Source: a virus | Strand: one strand, 5' to 3' | DNA length: 64,000 bases | IMG/VR virus record: IMGVR_UViG_3300021197_001793 | Span: 1 to 64,000 of that record | Shown here: positions 44,699 through 51,678 of the stretch, piece after piece | Position numbering within the stretch: position 1 is the first letter of the stretch | Layout of the letters: the number at the start of each line of letters is the position of its first letter | Made by a program: the position numbers and the translations under genes | Notes under the pieces: model-generated | Databases searched by the model: none | Told to the model about the DNA's origin: nothing | What the model saw: only the letters and a program-made list of their open reading frames with translations

Positions 44699-45494
44699 GG
44701 CTTTAATAAAGGAAGTTAAAGAAGAAAGAGAGAGCCTGTTGCTTTCTAAACCGGCTGCGGAATATCTGCATGCTAAAAAGCTTTTTGAAGACCAAGCAAG
44801 ATCTAGTGGAGAGTTTACTGAAGTCGCATTTAATACGATGATGGCAATGTCTGCATTTGGTGATGGTGCCTTAGATGAAGCTCTTATTGGAGAAGCCCCA
44901 CAGCAACATCCTTTGGAAACTAGCCACCCAAGCAACCCTAACCAAGGCGTCATTAAGAGGTTCATGGAATCGTTATATTCAGGAAAGAGACTTGGGTTTT
45001 TAACTTACTATGAGGAGAGCGACCTTGCAAAAATGCACCTATTTCTTATAAAGGGCGAAAATGCCGGCTTTGCAATCAAAGATGGTGATGATATAGTGTC
45101 TGTCCATAATAACTCAAAACTGTCTGGGCTTACCAGATTCTTTCTTAATATTGCTAGAGAGAACGGTGGAACTAAATTAGATCATTTCGATGGATTTTTA
45201 AGCGGATTATACAGAAAAAACGGCTTTAAGGATGTTTATCAGGTATATGAGTGGGATGAAAACCACAAACCAGACCAGTGGCCGTATGATGAAGTAAATA
45301 TTCTTAATCCAAAAACTAGCATTTATTCAGATGCATTTAATAAAATGGTTGAAGGTGGAGACCCAATGAACGAGCTACCAAACGAGATGATGGAAATAAC
45401 AGCAGAAAGTGGCTATAAGATTAGTTTTAGACCAAGATCAAAGTATATTAAATATATAAATGGCCGACCCGATGTAATTTTTAGGAGAATTTAA
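44673..45494 (+). CDS. Hypothetical protein with tag-like N-terminus and GNAT-like middle (273 aa)
   Basis: The ATG at 44673 follows TATGGGAGAATAGACA. Residues 1-14, MKLTKQSLKALIKE, follow the same pattern as three other proteins here (Lys2, Ile12, Glu14). Ile-Lys-Glu is a T4 gp21-type cleavage site. Residues about 90-200 resemble a GNAT acetyltransferase fold: GKRLGFLTYYEESDLAKMHL, then LTRFFLNIARENGG and SGLYRKNGFKDVYQVYEWD, where Y-R-K-N-G-F is the usual GNAT ending. The C-terminal end is basic. The gene overlaps the GroES-like gene by 26 nt. Packaging into the head is a hypothesis; acetyltransferase activity is a tentative fold call. Confidence 0.5.
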   Translation: MKLTKQSLKALIKEVKEERESLLLSKPAAEYLHAKKLFEDQARSSGEFTEVAFNTMMAMSAFGDGALDEALIGEAPQQHPLETSHPSNPNQGVIKRFMESLYSGKRLGFLTYYEESDLAKMHLFLIKGENAGFAIKDGDDIVSVHNNSKLSGLTRFFLNIARENGGTKLDHFDGFLSGLYRKNGFKDVYQVYEWDENHKPDQWPYDEVNILNPKTSIYSDAFNKMVEGGDPMNELPNEMMEITAESGYKISFRPRSKYIKYINGRPDVIFRRI

Positions 45495-46223
45495 GTGAAA
45501 TATGAAAAATCAATTAAAATATATGATGACAATGTTGGTGGCGTGGACTATGTTGATCACATGGGCAGTGACCTTACCATCGTCAATAGCGCTAGGGTTA
45601 GCTTTGGTGTGCAAAAGTCTAGTCTGGATGGGCGGGACAAGCGACTTATTAGTTACCTTGTCAAACATAAGCACACCAGCACTTTCGAGCATAATGTTAT
45701 TACTTTTAAATTTATCGTGCCTCTGTTTGTTCGTTCTCAGCATCATCGTCACAGAACGTGGAGTTACAACGAAATCTCAAGAAGATACACCGACAAAGGC
45801 CTAAGATTCTATGAGCCAACCAAATTCAGAACACAGCATGAATCTAATCGCCAAGCTTCAAACCCAGACAAGTTAATAAATCCATCAATGGCTAGTTATG
45901 GTGGTTCATCACTTGTCCCTCCCTCATCATTTCTGGCATCAGACGCAGTCACCAATCACCACATGAGAAGCCTTGAACTATTTAACAAGTTAATCAATGT
46001 AGGTGTGTGCAGGGAGCAAGCAAGAGGGATATTACCCCAAAACCTATATACGGAATACTACGGAACAGTTAATCTCAACAACCTGCTTAAGTTTATAGAC
46101 TTACGCACACACGAAGGCGCCCAATGGGAAATCCAGAAAATAGCGGAAGCCTGTCTTGAAATAGCGACTGAACTTTGGCCAACTGCCGTAAATTCCTATA
46201 GGGAAATTCGAGGTGTCTCATAA
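45495..46223 (+). CDS. thyX: Flavin-dependent thymidylate synthase ThyX (242 aa)
   Basis: The start is a GTG at 45495 preceded by TTAGGAGAATTTAA, directly after the previous stop. The ThyX motif RHRTWSYNEISRRY (85-98) is present, with the R-H-R-x-x-S core; other family features are HTSTFEHNVITFKFIVPLFV near residue 60 and REQARGILPQNLYTEYY near residue 176. It makes dTMP from dUMP using FAD and methylene-tetrahydrofolate. Together with NrdJ and dUTPase it forms a dTTP supply route. ThyX rather than ThyA suits hosts low in folate reductase. The stop overlaps the next gene by 11 nt. Confidence 0.92.
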   Translation: MKYEKSIKIYDDNVGGVDYVDHMGSDLTIVNSARVSFGVQKSSLDGRDKRLISYLVKHKHTSTFEHNVITFKFIVPLFVRSQHHRHRTWSYNEISRRYTDKGLRFYEPTKFRTQHESNRQASNPDKLINPSMASYGGSSLVPPSSFLASDAVTNHHMRSLELFNKLINVGVCREQARGILPQNLYTEYYGTVNLNNLLKFIDLRTHEGAQWEIQKIAEACLEIATELWPTAVNSYREIRGVS

Positions 46224-46500
46224 GTTTAATCCCGGTGACCTCATAGTCTTAAATGACTATGGGGTTTTTATTGGTGAAAACTACAGTAATTCAATCGGAG
46301 TTGTCATAAGTGCGGCTTATAATATCCTCCCGCAGTTTGAAGAGGAGATGAGTTCCTTCTATATTGTATACGATATATTGTTAGATGGAGAACTAATTAA
46401 GATGATACCACAAGAGTTTATGGAGTTTTACGAAAAATATGAAGAAGATTCTAAAAGAATGGCAAGGTTATATAAAGGAAACCGAAAGAAAGCACCCTGA
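46213..46500 (+). CDS. Small SH3-like protein (95 aa)
   Basis: The start is a GTG at 46213 inside the end of thyX. The peptide opens KFNPGDLIVLNDYGVFIGEN and has GVVISAAYN and SFYIVYDILLDGEL, which is the GD-hV-x-G-hh-x-hV pattern of small beta-barrel proteins seen repeatedly in this window (50572, 51409, 63841). A helical acidic tail follows. Function unknown. The last 62 nt overlap the next gene in another frame. Confidence 0.5.
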   Translation: MSHKFNPGDLIVLNDYGVFIGENYSNSIGVVISAAYNILPQFEEEMSSFYIVYDILLDGELIKMIPQEFMEFYEKYEEDSKRMARLYKGNRKKAP

Positions 46501-47095
46501 AAGATCTAGAAGGGTTGCATATGATCATGCCGCTACAAAGTACACACAGCAGCAAACAGAAACAGGTGGAGACCCAAAAGCAGAATTAAAATATTTGGTC
46601 GCCAACATAACCTATTATGCAACGGATAGACGCAGTCTGGATGCGAGGGAAAAACAAACCATTGAGTTCATAAACCAATCGCAATCGAGAAGAGAATTAA
46701 TTGAAGATCTGAAGTTGATTCATTACCTTTTAGAGCCCGACAGCGAAACAGAGTACATAGCAAGAGCCCGTAATGGAAAAATGATGATTTTTGATGACAC
46801 TGGGCCGATATCTGATGATTCACCCAATAGAATTGAGTTTTTATTAAGTGACTTAGGTGAAGAGACGCTAACAAGGGTACCATCCGAGGAAGAGCTAAAA
46901 GAAATATTTTATTTTTATATTGCACCCACCAACCAAGCCCTATGGCCTGACCGTAAAAAGGAACCAGAACCACCAACAACTGATAGGTTTGCCCACCTTC
47001 GCAAGATACCACCAGAAATACAAGCTAGGATGGATAAGTTGGAAGCAGAGAGGGAAGCAAGAATAGCTGCTGCCAAACTAAAGAGGAATAGATGA
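46439..47095 (+). CDS. Hypothetical protein with tag-like N-terminus (218 aa)
   Basis: The ATG at 46439 lies in the end of the preceding gene; a GGAG (46422-46425) lies 13 nt upstream. Residues 1-14, MKKILKEWQGYIKE, align with the N-termini at 13992, 44673 and 59946 (Lys2, hydrophobic 12, Glu14). They are closest to MKLLMENWRQFVKE, including Trp8. Residues 15-218 are highly charged, with a mixed middle (YIARARNGKMMIFDDTGPIS) and a long terminal helix (KLEAEREARIAAAKLKRNR). No family recognised. It may be a small packaged protein. The stop overlaps the next ATG. Confidence 0.5.
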   Translation: MKKILKEWQGYIKETERKHPERSRRVAYDHAATKYTQQQTETGGDPKAELKYLVANITYYATDRRSLDAREKQTIEFINQSQSRRELIEDLKLIHYLLEPDSETEYIARARNGKMMIFDDTGPISDDSPNRIEFLLSDLGEETLTRVPSEEELKEIFYFYIAPTNQALWPDRKKEPEPPTTDRFAHLRKIPPEIQARMDKLEAEREARIAAAKLKRNR

Positions 47096-47934
47096 TAAAT
47101 GAATACAACTTCGACAAGTTAGTAATCGGTGGATCTCTAGAAAGCCTTTTATATTCATTTATAAACGATACGAAAATTTTGATCTTAGATAAATTATATC
47201 CGATTGAAATTAATAAGGTTGCTTACGAGCCCTCTCTACGATTACTAGGCTACACCAACACAGAAATTGTAACAAAATCAGAACTGTGGGATCGTTTGAC
47301 TTTTATTTTATCAATGAATAGTTGTCTTGCATCTCCAAACATCATAAGTTCACACCGAGAAAGAGATGATAAGATTGTAGTTGTAACAGAACGCAATAAA
47401 AGAATTATTTATTCAGCCGATGAGATTGTTAATTTTGATAAGGTTGATGAAGAAAACCTAACCATGCTTGATTGGTTTAATGTGAGGTCTGGTAACAACC
47501 ACGACCACAAGATTATTGAGGACCCGAAAAACAGATTCATCAATAAAATTCACTTTTATAAACCCAACAGACTCGGGTCCAACTCTGCAAGGCGTGATGT
47601 GCTTGCACTTTCTGATTTTACATTAGAAGAGTCTCAAATGGTTGATCATTCAGAAGGGATTGCTAGAATAAAAATATTACAAATGATGAAAGACAGGGGC
47701 ATAAGAGGCCAGAGCAACGGTATAAGCAAGTCTGGAATCAAACTTCACTACGCTCTCAAGATCGAGCACACTTTTCGAGAGAATAGAAAAAAATATGAAC
47801 CACTGGTCTCGATAGAAGACCTATTAAAACAAGAACCAGAGAAGGAGGAACGATGGAACTTCACGAAAAAACTTTTTCGTCACAAACAAATTACCACCTT
47901 GCAGGAATCATTCCGGTTGCCGGCCAACCTTTAG
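47092..47934 (+). CDS. Hypothetical protein with Rossmann-like start (280 aa)
   Basis: The ATG at 47092 overlaps the previous stop (ATGATAA). Residues 5-35, FDKLVIGGSLESLLYSFIND then TKILILDK, look like a beta-alpha-beta nucleotide-binding start, but the second and third glycines of G-x-G-x-x-G are missing. Further on it has LWDRLTFILSMNSC and KIVVVTERNKRIIYSADEIV. Related proteins occur near thyX in other large marine phages as far as I recall, without a known function. It overlaps the next gene by 82 nt, so the pair is probably linked in function. Confidence 0.5.
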   Translation: MINEYNFDKLVIGGSLESLLYSFINDTKILILDKLYPIEINKVAYEPSLRLLGYTNTEIVTKSELWDRLTFILSMNSCLASPNIISSHRERDDKIVVVTERNKRIIYSADEIVNFDKVDEENLTMLDWFNVRSGNNHDHKIIEDPKNRFINKIHFYKPNRLGSNSARRDVLALSDFTLEESQMVDHSEGIARIKILQMMKDRGIRGQSNGISKSGIKLHYALKIEHTFRENRKKYEPLVSIEDLLKQEPEKEERWNFTKKLFRHKQITTLQESFRLPANL

Positions 47935-48764
47935 ATTTTAGAATGCCTTATCCGGACTCTCTATTGCCTGTGGGTACGGACTACACAATGATAGAGGCAG
48001 CAGTGATTGAAGCAGCCCATGCTGGGTGTAATACAATCTGGATAATATGTAATGATGATATGTCTCCGATTATTAGACATAGAATAGGAGATTATATCCA
48101 AGATCCTGTGCACTTTTATAATAAATACGAGTACAGAATGAAAGACAGGAGGGTTAGAATTCCAATCTTTTGGGTCCCAATCCACCCAAAAGACAGGGAC
48201 AAACGAGACTGCTTATCTTGGTCTGTGATACAGGGAGCGCTAACTGCTGTAAAAGTATCGGATAGGATATCAAAATGGTTTATCCCGGATAAGTATTATG
48301 TTTCATTTCCATATGGCATTTTTGACCCAAGGCCAATAGGTAAACTTAGGAAGCAGATAAAAACTAAGAAAAACTTTTATGTAACCTCAAAGGGTAAAAC
48401 AGTAAAGAACAATTTTTATACAAGTTTTACATTCGGCAAGGAAGAATTCATCATATACCGTAGGAATATACGAAAGGGAACTGGAGCATATACGACCGAG
48501 GTGGTTGATGAAAGGGGTATACCAAGGAGTAAGTTGCCCCTTGAAGAAAGATGGTCAGCTAGATTCTTTCAACTGAAAGACGTTTTTCAAGGAGTGAGTC
48601 ATGCAAATGCAAACTTTTATGATGCTAAAGATTTTCACAACTTGGGTAGTTGGGAAGAATACAGGCAATATATCAAATCCGACCTCTCATCTAATATAGC
48701 CAGACCATCTAAAGAATTTTTCTCTTATAAAGAATTTAATAGAATAGCAATTGATAGAGACTAA
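47853..48764 (+). CDS. Nucleotidyltransferase-like protein (303 aa)
   Basis: The ATG at 47853 has AGGAGGAACG before it, a strong site despite lying in the end of the previous gene. Residues 15-70 resemble the start of sugar-phosphate nucleotidyltransferases: GIIPVAGQPLDFRMPYPDSL, then LLPVG and TMIEAAVIEAAHAGCNTIWI. The Gly-x-Gly-T-R part is replaced by VAGQPLDFR, so the nucleotide loop is altered. The rest includes a KYYVSFPYGIFDPRPIGKL block in the place of the acceptor and a basic C-terminus. The substrate is unknown. Modification of DNA bases or of surface sugars are two possible uses; neither is shown. Confidence 0.5.
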   Translation: MELHEKTFSSQTNYHLAGIIPVAGQPLDFRMPYPDSLLPVGTDYTMIEAAVIEAAHAGCNTIWIICNDDMSPIIRHRIGDYIQDPVHFYNKYEYRMKDRRVRIPIFWVPIHPKDRDKRDCLSWSVIQGALTAVKVSDRISKWFIPDKYYVSFPYGIFDPRPIGKLRKQIKTKKNFYVTSKGKTVKNNFYTSFTFGKEEFIIYRRNIRKGTGAYTTEVVDERGIPRSKLPLEERWSARFFQLKDVFQGVSHANANFYDAKDFHNLGSWEEYRQYIKSDLSSNIARPSKEFFSYKEFNRIAIDRD

Positions 48765-48771
48765 TTAGAGC

Positions 48772-49404
48772 ATGTCACTAGTTGTTAAGAGATATAAGAA
48801 ACTTGTAAAGGAGCTATTATTTGCTTATTCTGAATTGGAATATGTTGATGAGGCACTTAAAGATGCACATGTCGAGTTTGAGCTTTATTACCAAAATTAT
48901 TGCAAGAGAAATAATATTCCTATAGAAAAAATGAATAAGGAGAACGCAGGCAGACTGGAGAAGGTTTACCCTAAAAAGCAAAGTAAAACAGACGAAGAGG
49001 GGATCGTTCAGTATGAAGAGACAACTGCCGATAAAAAAAACAGCAGGGTATTCCAAAGGATGTATAGAATAGTAGCAAAGAAGCTGCACCCGGATAAATT
49101 TTCAAATCAGGAACAGACAGCCGAAGTTATGGAAAAGATAGAATCGTTTAAACAGGCAACCGGAGCATATAATAAAAATAATTGGGCTAAATTTCTTGAC
49201 ATTTGTGAAAAATATGATATATTGCCAACACGGTATGAAAAGATTAACTCCCTAATCCGAGATGAAATATCAGAAATCGGAAAAAAAGTTAACCATAAAA
49301 AACTATCTTTCAGTTGGAGACTATATGAGTGTGAAGATGATGATGTCTGTAAGGACAAGGTCATTAAAAATTTTTTGTACCAACTTTTCAAATATAAAAC
49401 ATAG
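48772..49404 (+). CDS. J-domain protein, divergent (210 aa)
   Basis: The ATG at 48772 is seven bases after the previous stop. Residues 92-140 carry a J-like helix pair with the His-Pro-Asp motif at 106-108: FQRMYRIVAKKLHPDKFSNQ, followed by AEVMEKIESFKQATGAY. In DnaJ this motif stimulates Hsp70 ATPase. The J unit sits in the middle, not at the N-terminus; an N-terminal coiled-coil helix and a C-terminal helical part flank it. It could recruit host DnaK. It is a third chaperone-type gene besides GroES- and GroEL-like. Confidence 0.68.
   Translation: MSLVVKRYKKLVKELLFAYSELEYVDEALKDAHVEFELYYQNYCKRNNIPIEKMNKENAGRLEKVYPKKQSKTDEEGIVQYEETTADKKNSRVFQRMYRIVAKKLHPDKFSNQEQTAEVMEKIESFKQATGAYNKNNWAKFLDICEKYDILPTRYEKINSLIRDEISEIGKKVNHKKLSFSWRLYECEDDDVCKDKVIKNFLYQLFKYKT
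49196..49223 (+). promoter_or_regulatory. Possible internal sigma70 promoter (TTGACA-16-TATATT)
   Basis: TTGACA 49196-49201, 16 nt, TATATT 49218-49223, inside the J-domain gene. It could give extra expression of the small gene at 49414 and the deaminase-like gene. It lies in coding DNA, so chance is possible. Confidence 0.4.
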
Positions 49405-49413
49405 GAGGTGTAT

Positions 49414-49599
49414 GTGAAAGATGCAAAGATAATTGTAAACAAGAGTGACGTTACTCTAGAGATTGAAGATATAGATGATTGCTGCTTTGAACTATGGACA
49501 GTGGACAGCAAAACTAAAAGTTGTGTAAAAATTAAAATACCAGATAAAGTCTGGGGCGAATTAGTAAATGAATGGAAAGAAAAGAGAGGTAAAAAATGA
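49414..49599 (+). CDS. Small hypothetical protein (61 aa)
   Basis: The start is a GTG at 49414, five bases after AGGAGG; the GTG at 49408 lies within that site and is rejected. The sequence KDAKIIVNKSDVTLEIEDID then FELWTVDSKT and VWGELVNEWKEKR has a beta-beta-alpha look. The stop overlaps the next ATG. No family recognised; probably a small partner of the downstream enzyme. Confidence 0.5.
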   Translation: MKDAKIIVNKSDVTLEIEDIDDCCFELWTVDSKTKSCVKIKIPDKVWGELVNEWKEKRGKK

Positions 49600-50612
49600 A
49601 ATATTATGATCCATGGCAAATGTTATTGAGTAAAATAGAAAAAGCCGGCGGCTTCGTTAATTCCCACGCTCATTTTGATAGAGCGTATACAATAAATGAA
49701 AAGAACCTTCATGACGTTGTTTACGACCACCTTTATCATAAATGGTTATATGTAGACGAGTTTAAAGAGTCTGCTACGATTAATAAATATTGCAAGAATA
49801 TTCAGGCGGCTCTCCTCAGTCAAAAAGAATTTGGCACAACCTCTTGCTTATCGTTCATCGATGTCGATTCTATCGTTGACCTCAAAGCCCTCAGAGCAGC
49901 AGGCCTTGCAAAACAATACGCAGCCACTATAGGGGTCGATTTTAAGATTGCAACGCAGACTCTCAAAGGAGTAATCAGCCCATACGAGAGAATATATTTA
50001 GATATGGCACTCGACACAGGCTTAATTGATGTCATTGGTTCATTGCCCGGAGTTGATAAGTCATTTGAAGGCACACACTTAGATATTATATTTGAATTAG
50101 CAAAGAAACATGATAAACGTGTTCATGTCCACGTAGACCAACTGAATTCACCAGTTGAAAAAGAAACAGAACTTTTAGCAAGAAAAACAATGCAACACGG
50201 CTTCGAAGGGATGGTCACAGCAGTTCATTCTATAAGTTTGGCTGCACACCCTCGTAATTACAGAAATGAAGTGTATAAAATGGCAAAAGACGCAGGACTT
50301 TCATTTATCACATGTCCAACTGCTTGGATTGACTCAAGAAGAACAGAAGTCATGACACCAACCCATAATGCCATCACACCAGTTGATGAGCTAATTAAAA
50401 ATGATCTTGTTGTAGCAATTGGTTCAGACAACATTCACGATGTTTATAAGCCATATTCAACTGGAGATATGAGTGTTGAATTAAAATTTTTATTGGAAGC
50501 TACCCACATTTATGACCAAGACATTCTAGTTAAAATAGCGACCGAGAACGGTCTTAAAGTAATGGGCAGCTATGATAGCAGAAGTAGGAACACTGGTAAT
50601 AATAAAAGTTGA
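49596..50612 (+). CDS. Cytosine-deaminase-like amidohydrolase (338 aa)
   Basis: The ATG at 49596 follows AGAGGTAAAA. The metal-binding residues of the amidohydrolase barrel are present: His24-x-His26 (FVNSHAHFDRAY), His179 (VHVHVDQ), His211 (TAVHSISL) and Asp278 (IGSDNIHD). The order and spacing, with CPTAWIDSRRTE and VYKPYSTGDM, follow CodA-type cytosine deaminase. CodA has Glu after its metal-binding His (H-C-D-E); here that place is Gln182, so the substrate or the mechanism may differ. Possible roles are salvage or detoxification of bases during DNA synthesis. It sits among small unknown genes, not with nrdJ. Confidence 0.75.
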   Translation: MKYYDPWQMLLSKIEKAGGFVNSHAHFDRAYTINEKNLHDVVYDHLYHKWLYVDEFKESATINKYCKNIQAALLSQKEFGTTSCLSFIDVDSIVDLKALRAAGLAKQYAATIGVDFKIATQTLKGVISPYERIYLDMALDTGLIDVIGSLPGVDKSFEGTHLDIIFELAKKHDKRVHVHVDQLNSPVEKETELLARKTMQHGFEGMVTAVHSISLAAHPRNYRNEVYKMAKDAGLSFITCPTAWIDSRRTEVMTPTHNAITPVDELIKNDLVVAIGSDNIHDVYKPYSTGDMSVELKFLLEATHIYDQDILVKIATENGLKVMGSYDSRSRNTGNNKS

Positions 50613-50769
50613 TTTTAGGTTATCAAGACACATCAGAATAACAGAAGGAGATTATGGGATTATAATTGGTTATCCCACTGAAGAATCAGCCTCCTTGTTC
50701 GACTATTTGGTAGCTTGTAACGGAATTAATATCTTTTTATTTAAACATGAAATAGAACTAGTTAATTAA
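50572..50769 (+). CDS. Small SH3-like protein (65 aa)
   Basis: The ATG at 50572 lies 41 nt inside the end of the amidohydrolase gene, so the two are coupled. The peptide VGTLVIIKVDFRL, EGDYGIIIGYPTEES, NGINIFLFKHEIELV follows the small beta-barrel pattern of the neighbours at 46213 and 51409. Function unknown. Confidence 0.45.
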   Translation: MIAEVGTLVIIKVDFRLSRHIRITEGDYGIIIGYPTEESASLFDYLVACNGINIFLFKHEIELVN

Positions 50770-50773
50770 TGAG

Positions 50774-50959
50774 ATGTTCTTTAACGGTCAAACTATAGTT
50801 TGCATAGAGTCTTTTTTCATTTTCGAGAAAGGTAGGAGATATTATTGCTCTCATGTCGATGATGGGCACTTTTTTATTGCAAATAATTGTAGTAAGTATA
50901 ATGTTACTACAATAAAGATACCTTTTAGTTTAGCCGGAAGATTTCGAGTTAATATTTGA
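50774..50959 (+). CDS. Small hypothetical protein (61 aa)
   Basis: The ATG at 50774 lies five bases after the previous stop. The sequence FNGQTIVCIESFFIFEKGRR then YYCSHVDDGHFFIAN has a GQ-hV start and a short beta pattern, perhaps another SH3-like member with one or two Cys. The ribosome site is weak, and no family is recognised. Confidence 0.45.
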   Translation: MFFNGQTIVCIESFFIFEKGRRYYCSHVDDGHFFIANNCSKYNVTTIKIPFSLAGRFRVNI

Positions 50960-50969
50960 CGGAGTTGAG

Positions 50970-51125
50970 ATGAAAATTAACCTTAGTACTACAACCTTAT
51001 GGACACTGGTTGGAATTCAATTGATTGTATTTGTGTGTTTATATGCCTTGCTCTGGAGAGTGGGCAAGTTGGAGAGTAATAGTGAAAACAAAACAGAAAG
51101 ATACGTCTTCGAAAAAGAAGATTAA
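50970..51125 (+). CDS. Small single-span membrane protein (51 aa)
   Basis: The ATG at 50970 follows GGAGTTGA. The peptide has a short polar start (MKINLSTTT), one hydrophobic span, LWTLVGIQLIVFVCLYALLW (residues 10-29), then a charged tail rich in Lys and Glu. A single span with a charged cytoplasmic or periplasmic tail is compatible with a regulatory or lysis-related membrane peptide. No family recognised. It overlaps the Cys-rich gene at 51082. Confidence 0.5.
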   Translation: MKINLSTTTLWTLVGIQLIVFVCLYALLWRVGKLESNSENKTERYVFEKED

Positions 51126-51240
51126 GTATTGTGAAGGGTGTGGGTGTACCCCATGTGACTGTGACTGGGGTACGATGGAACTAAATAAGAATCATACCAA
51201 TCAATGCTACCATAAAAGCGATAAACGTAAAGCCAATTAG
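51082..51240 (+). CDS. Small Cys-rich zinc-binding-like protein (52 aa)
   Basis: The start is a GTG at 51082, seven bases after GGAG. The core CEGCGCTPCDCDW has six Cys in a tight cluster, followed by a later Cys-Tyr-His; this suggests metal binding. The first 20 residues are very basic (KTKQKDTSSKKKIKY). The 3' end overlaps the antisense membrane gene (51181-51345), so one of the two may be spurious. Support is the ribosome site and cysteine pattern only. Confidence 0.4.
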   Translation: MKTKQKDTSSKKKIKYCEGCGCTPCDCDWGTMELNKNHTNQCYHKSDKRKAN

Positions 51241-51345
51241 CCAGTGCTCTCCGGTTACCGGATAATCTTTATACATTATCGCCTCTTTCGCTACCATAAA
51301 TACAGTGATTCCTATCATAGCTCCGAAAACTATAATAACCCACAT
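51181..51345 (-). CDS. Two-span small membrane protein on the minus strand (54 aa)
   Basis: Read on the minus strand, the ATG at 51345 follows GAGGGTAGTAAA, a fair ribosome site, and the stop is at 51181-51183. The peptide has a hydrophobic N-terminal span (WVIIVFGAMIGITVFMV, residues 2-18), a polar loop (KEAIMYKDYPVTGEHW), and a second span (LIGFTFIAFMVALIGMILI, 36-54). This is the size and hairpin layout of a small class II holin or a membrane toxin. It is the only minus-strand gene I can support. An inverted repeat lies just upstream (51361-51389). Its function is unknown. Confidence 0.5.
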   Translation of the reverse strand: MWVIIVFGAMIGITVFMVAKEAIMYKDYPVTGEHWLIGFTFIAFMVALIGMILI

Positions 51346-51360
51346 TTTACTACCCTCTGA

Positions 51361-51389
51361 GTAACTAGTAGTAAAGCATCACTAGTTAC
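51361..51389. repeat. Perfect 9-bp inverted repeat between divergent genes
   Basis: GTAACTAGT (51361-51369), 11-nt loop, ACTAGTTAC (51381-51389). It sits between the minus-strand membrane gene and the plus-strand gene at 51409, where a shared operator or a short bidirectional terminator is possible. No U-tract follows on the + strand. Confidence 0.5.
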
Positions 51390-51408
51390 GAATGTGGGGG
51401 GATTTCGC

Positions 51409-51678
51409 TTGAGTTATTGTTGTGATATTTTTATCGGAGATCTGGTCTGTGTTAAGTCTCACAATGTAGACGACTATGGCTATGGATGGGTGTCGACAGA
51501 CGTAGACACAGGAATTGTGTTAGATGTTGTTGAGATAGAACAAGAATTTTACTTTTGGGATAAAAAGATAAGGTGCTATGATTTCATAATTTATTGGACA
51601 AGAACAGGAACAATAGAACAAATACCAGACATTATAGTTGAAAAATACTCAGAATGGCAGAGGAGACTGAATGAGTGA
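51409..51678 (+). CDS. Small SH3-like protein (about 89 aa)
   Basis: The start is uncertain. A TTG at 51409 lies six bases after GGGGGGA; a GTG at 51394 is in frame but would include that site. The sequence has CCDIFIGDLVCVKSHNVDDY, GIVLDVVEIEQEFYFW and YDFIIYWTRTGTIEQIPDII, the GD-hV barrel pattern of this family. The stop overlaps the phosphoesterase start (ATGAGTGA). No function known. Confidence 0.5.
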   Translation: MSYCCDIFIGDLVCVKSHNVDDYGYGWVSTDVDTGIVLDVVEIEQEFYFWDKKIRCYDFIIYWTRTGTIEQIPDIIVEKYSEWQRRLNE

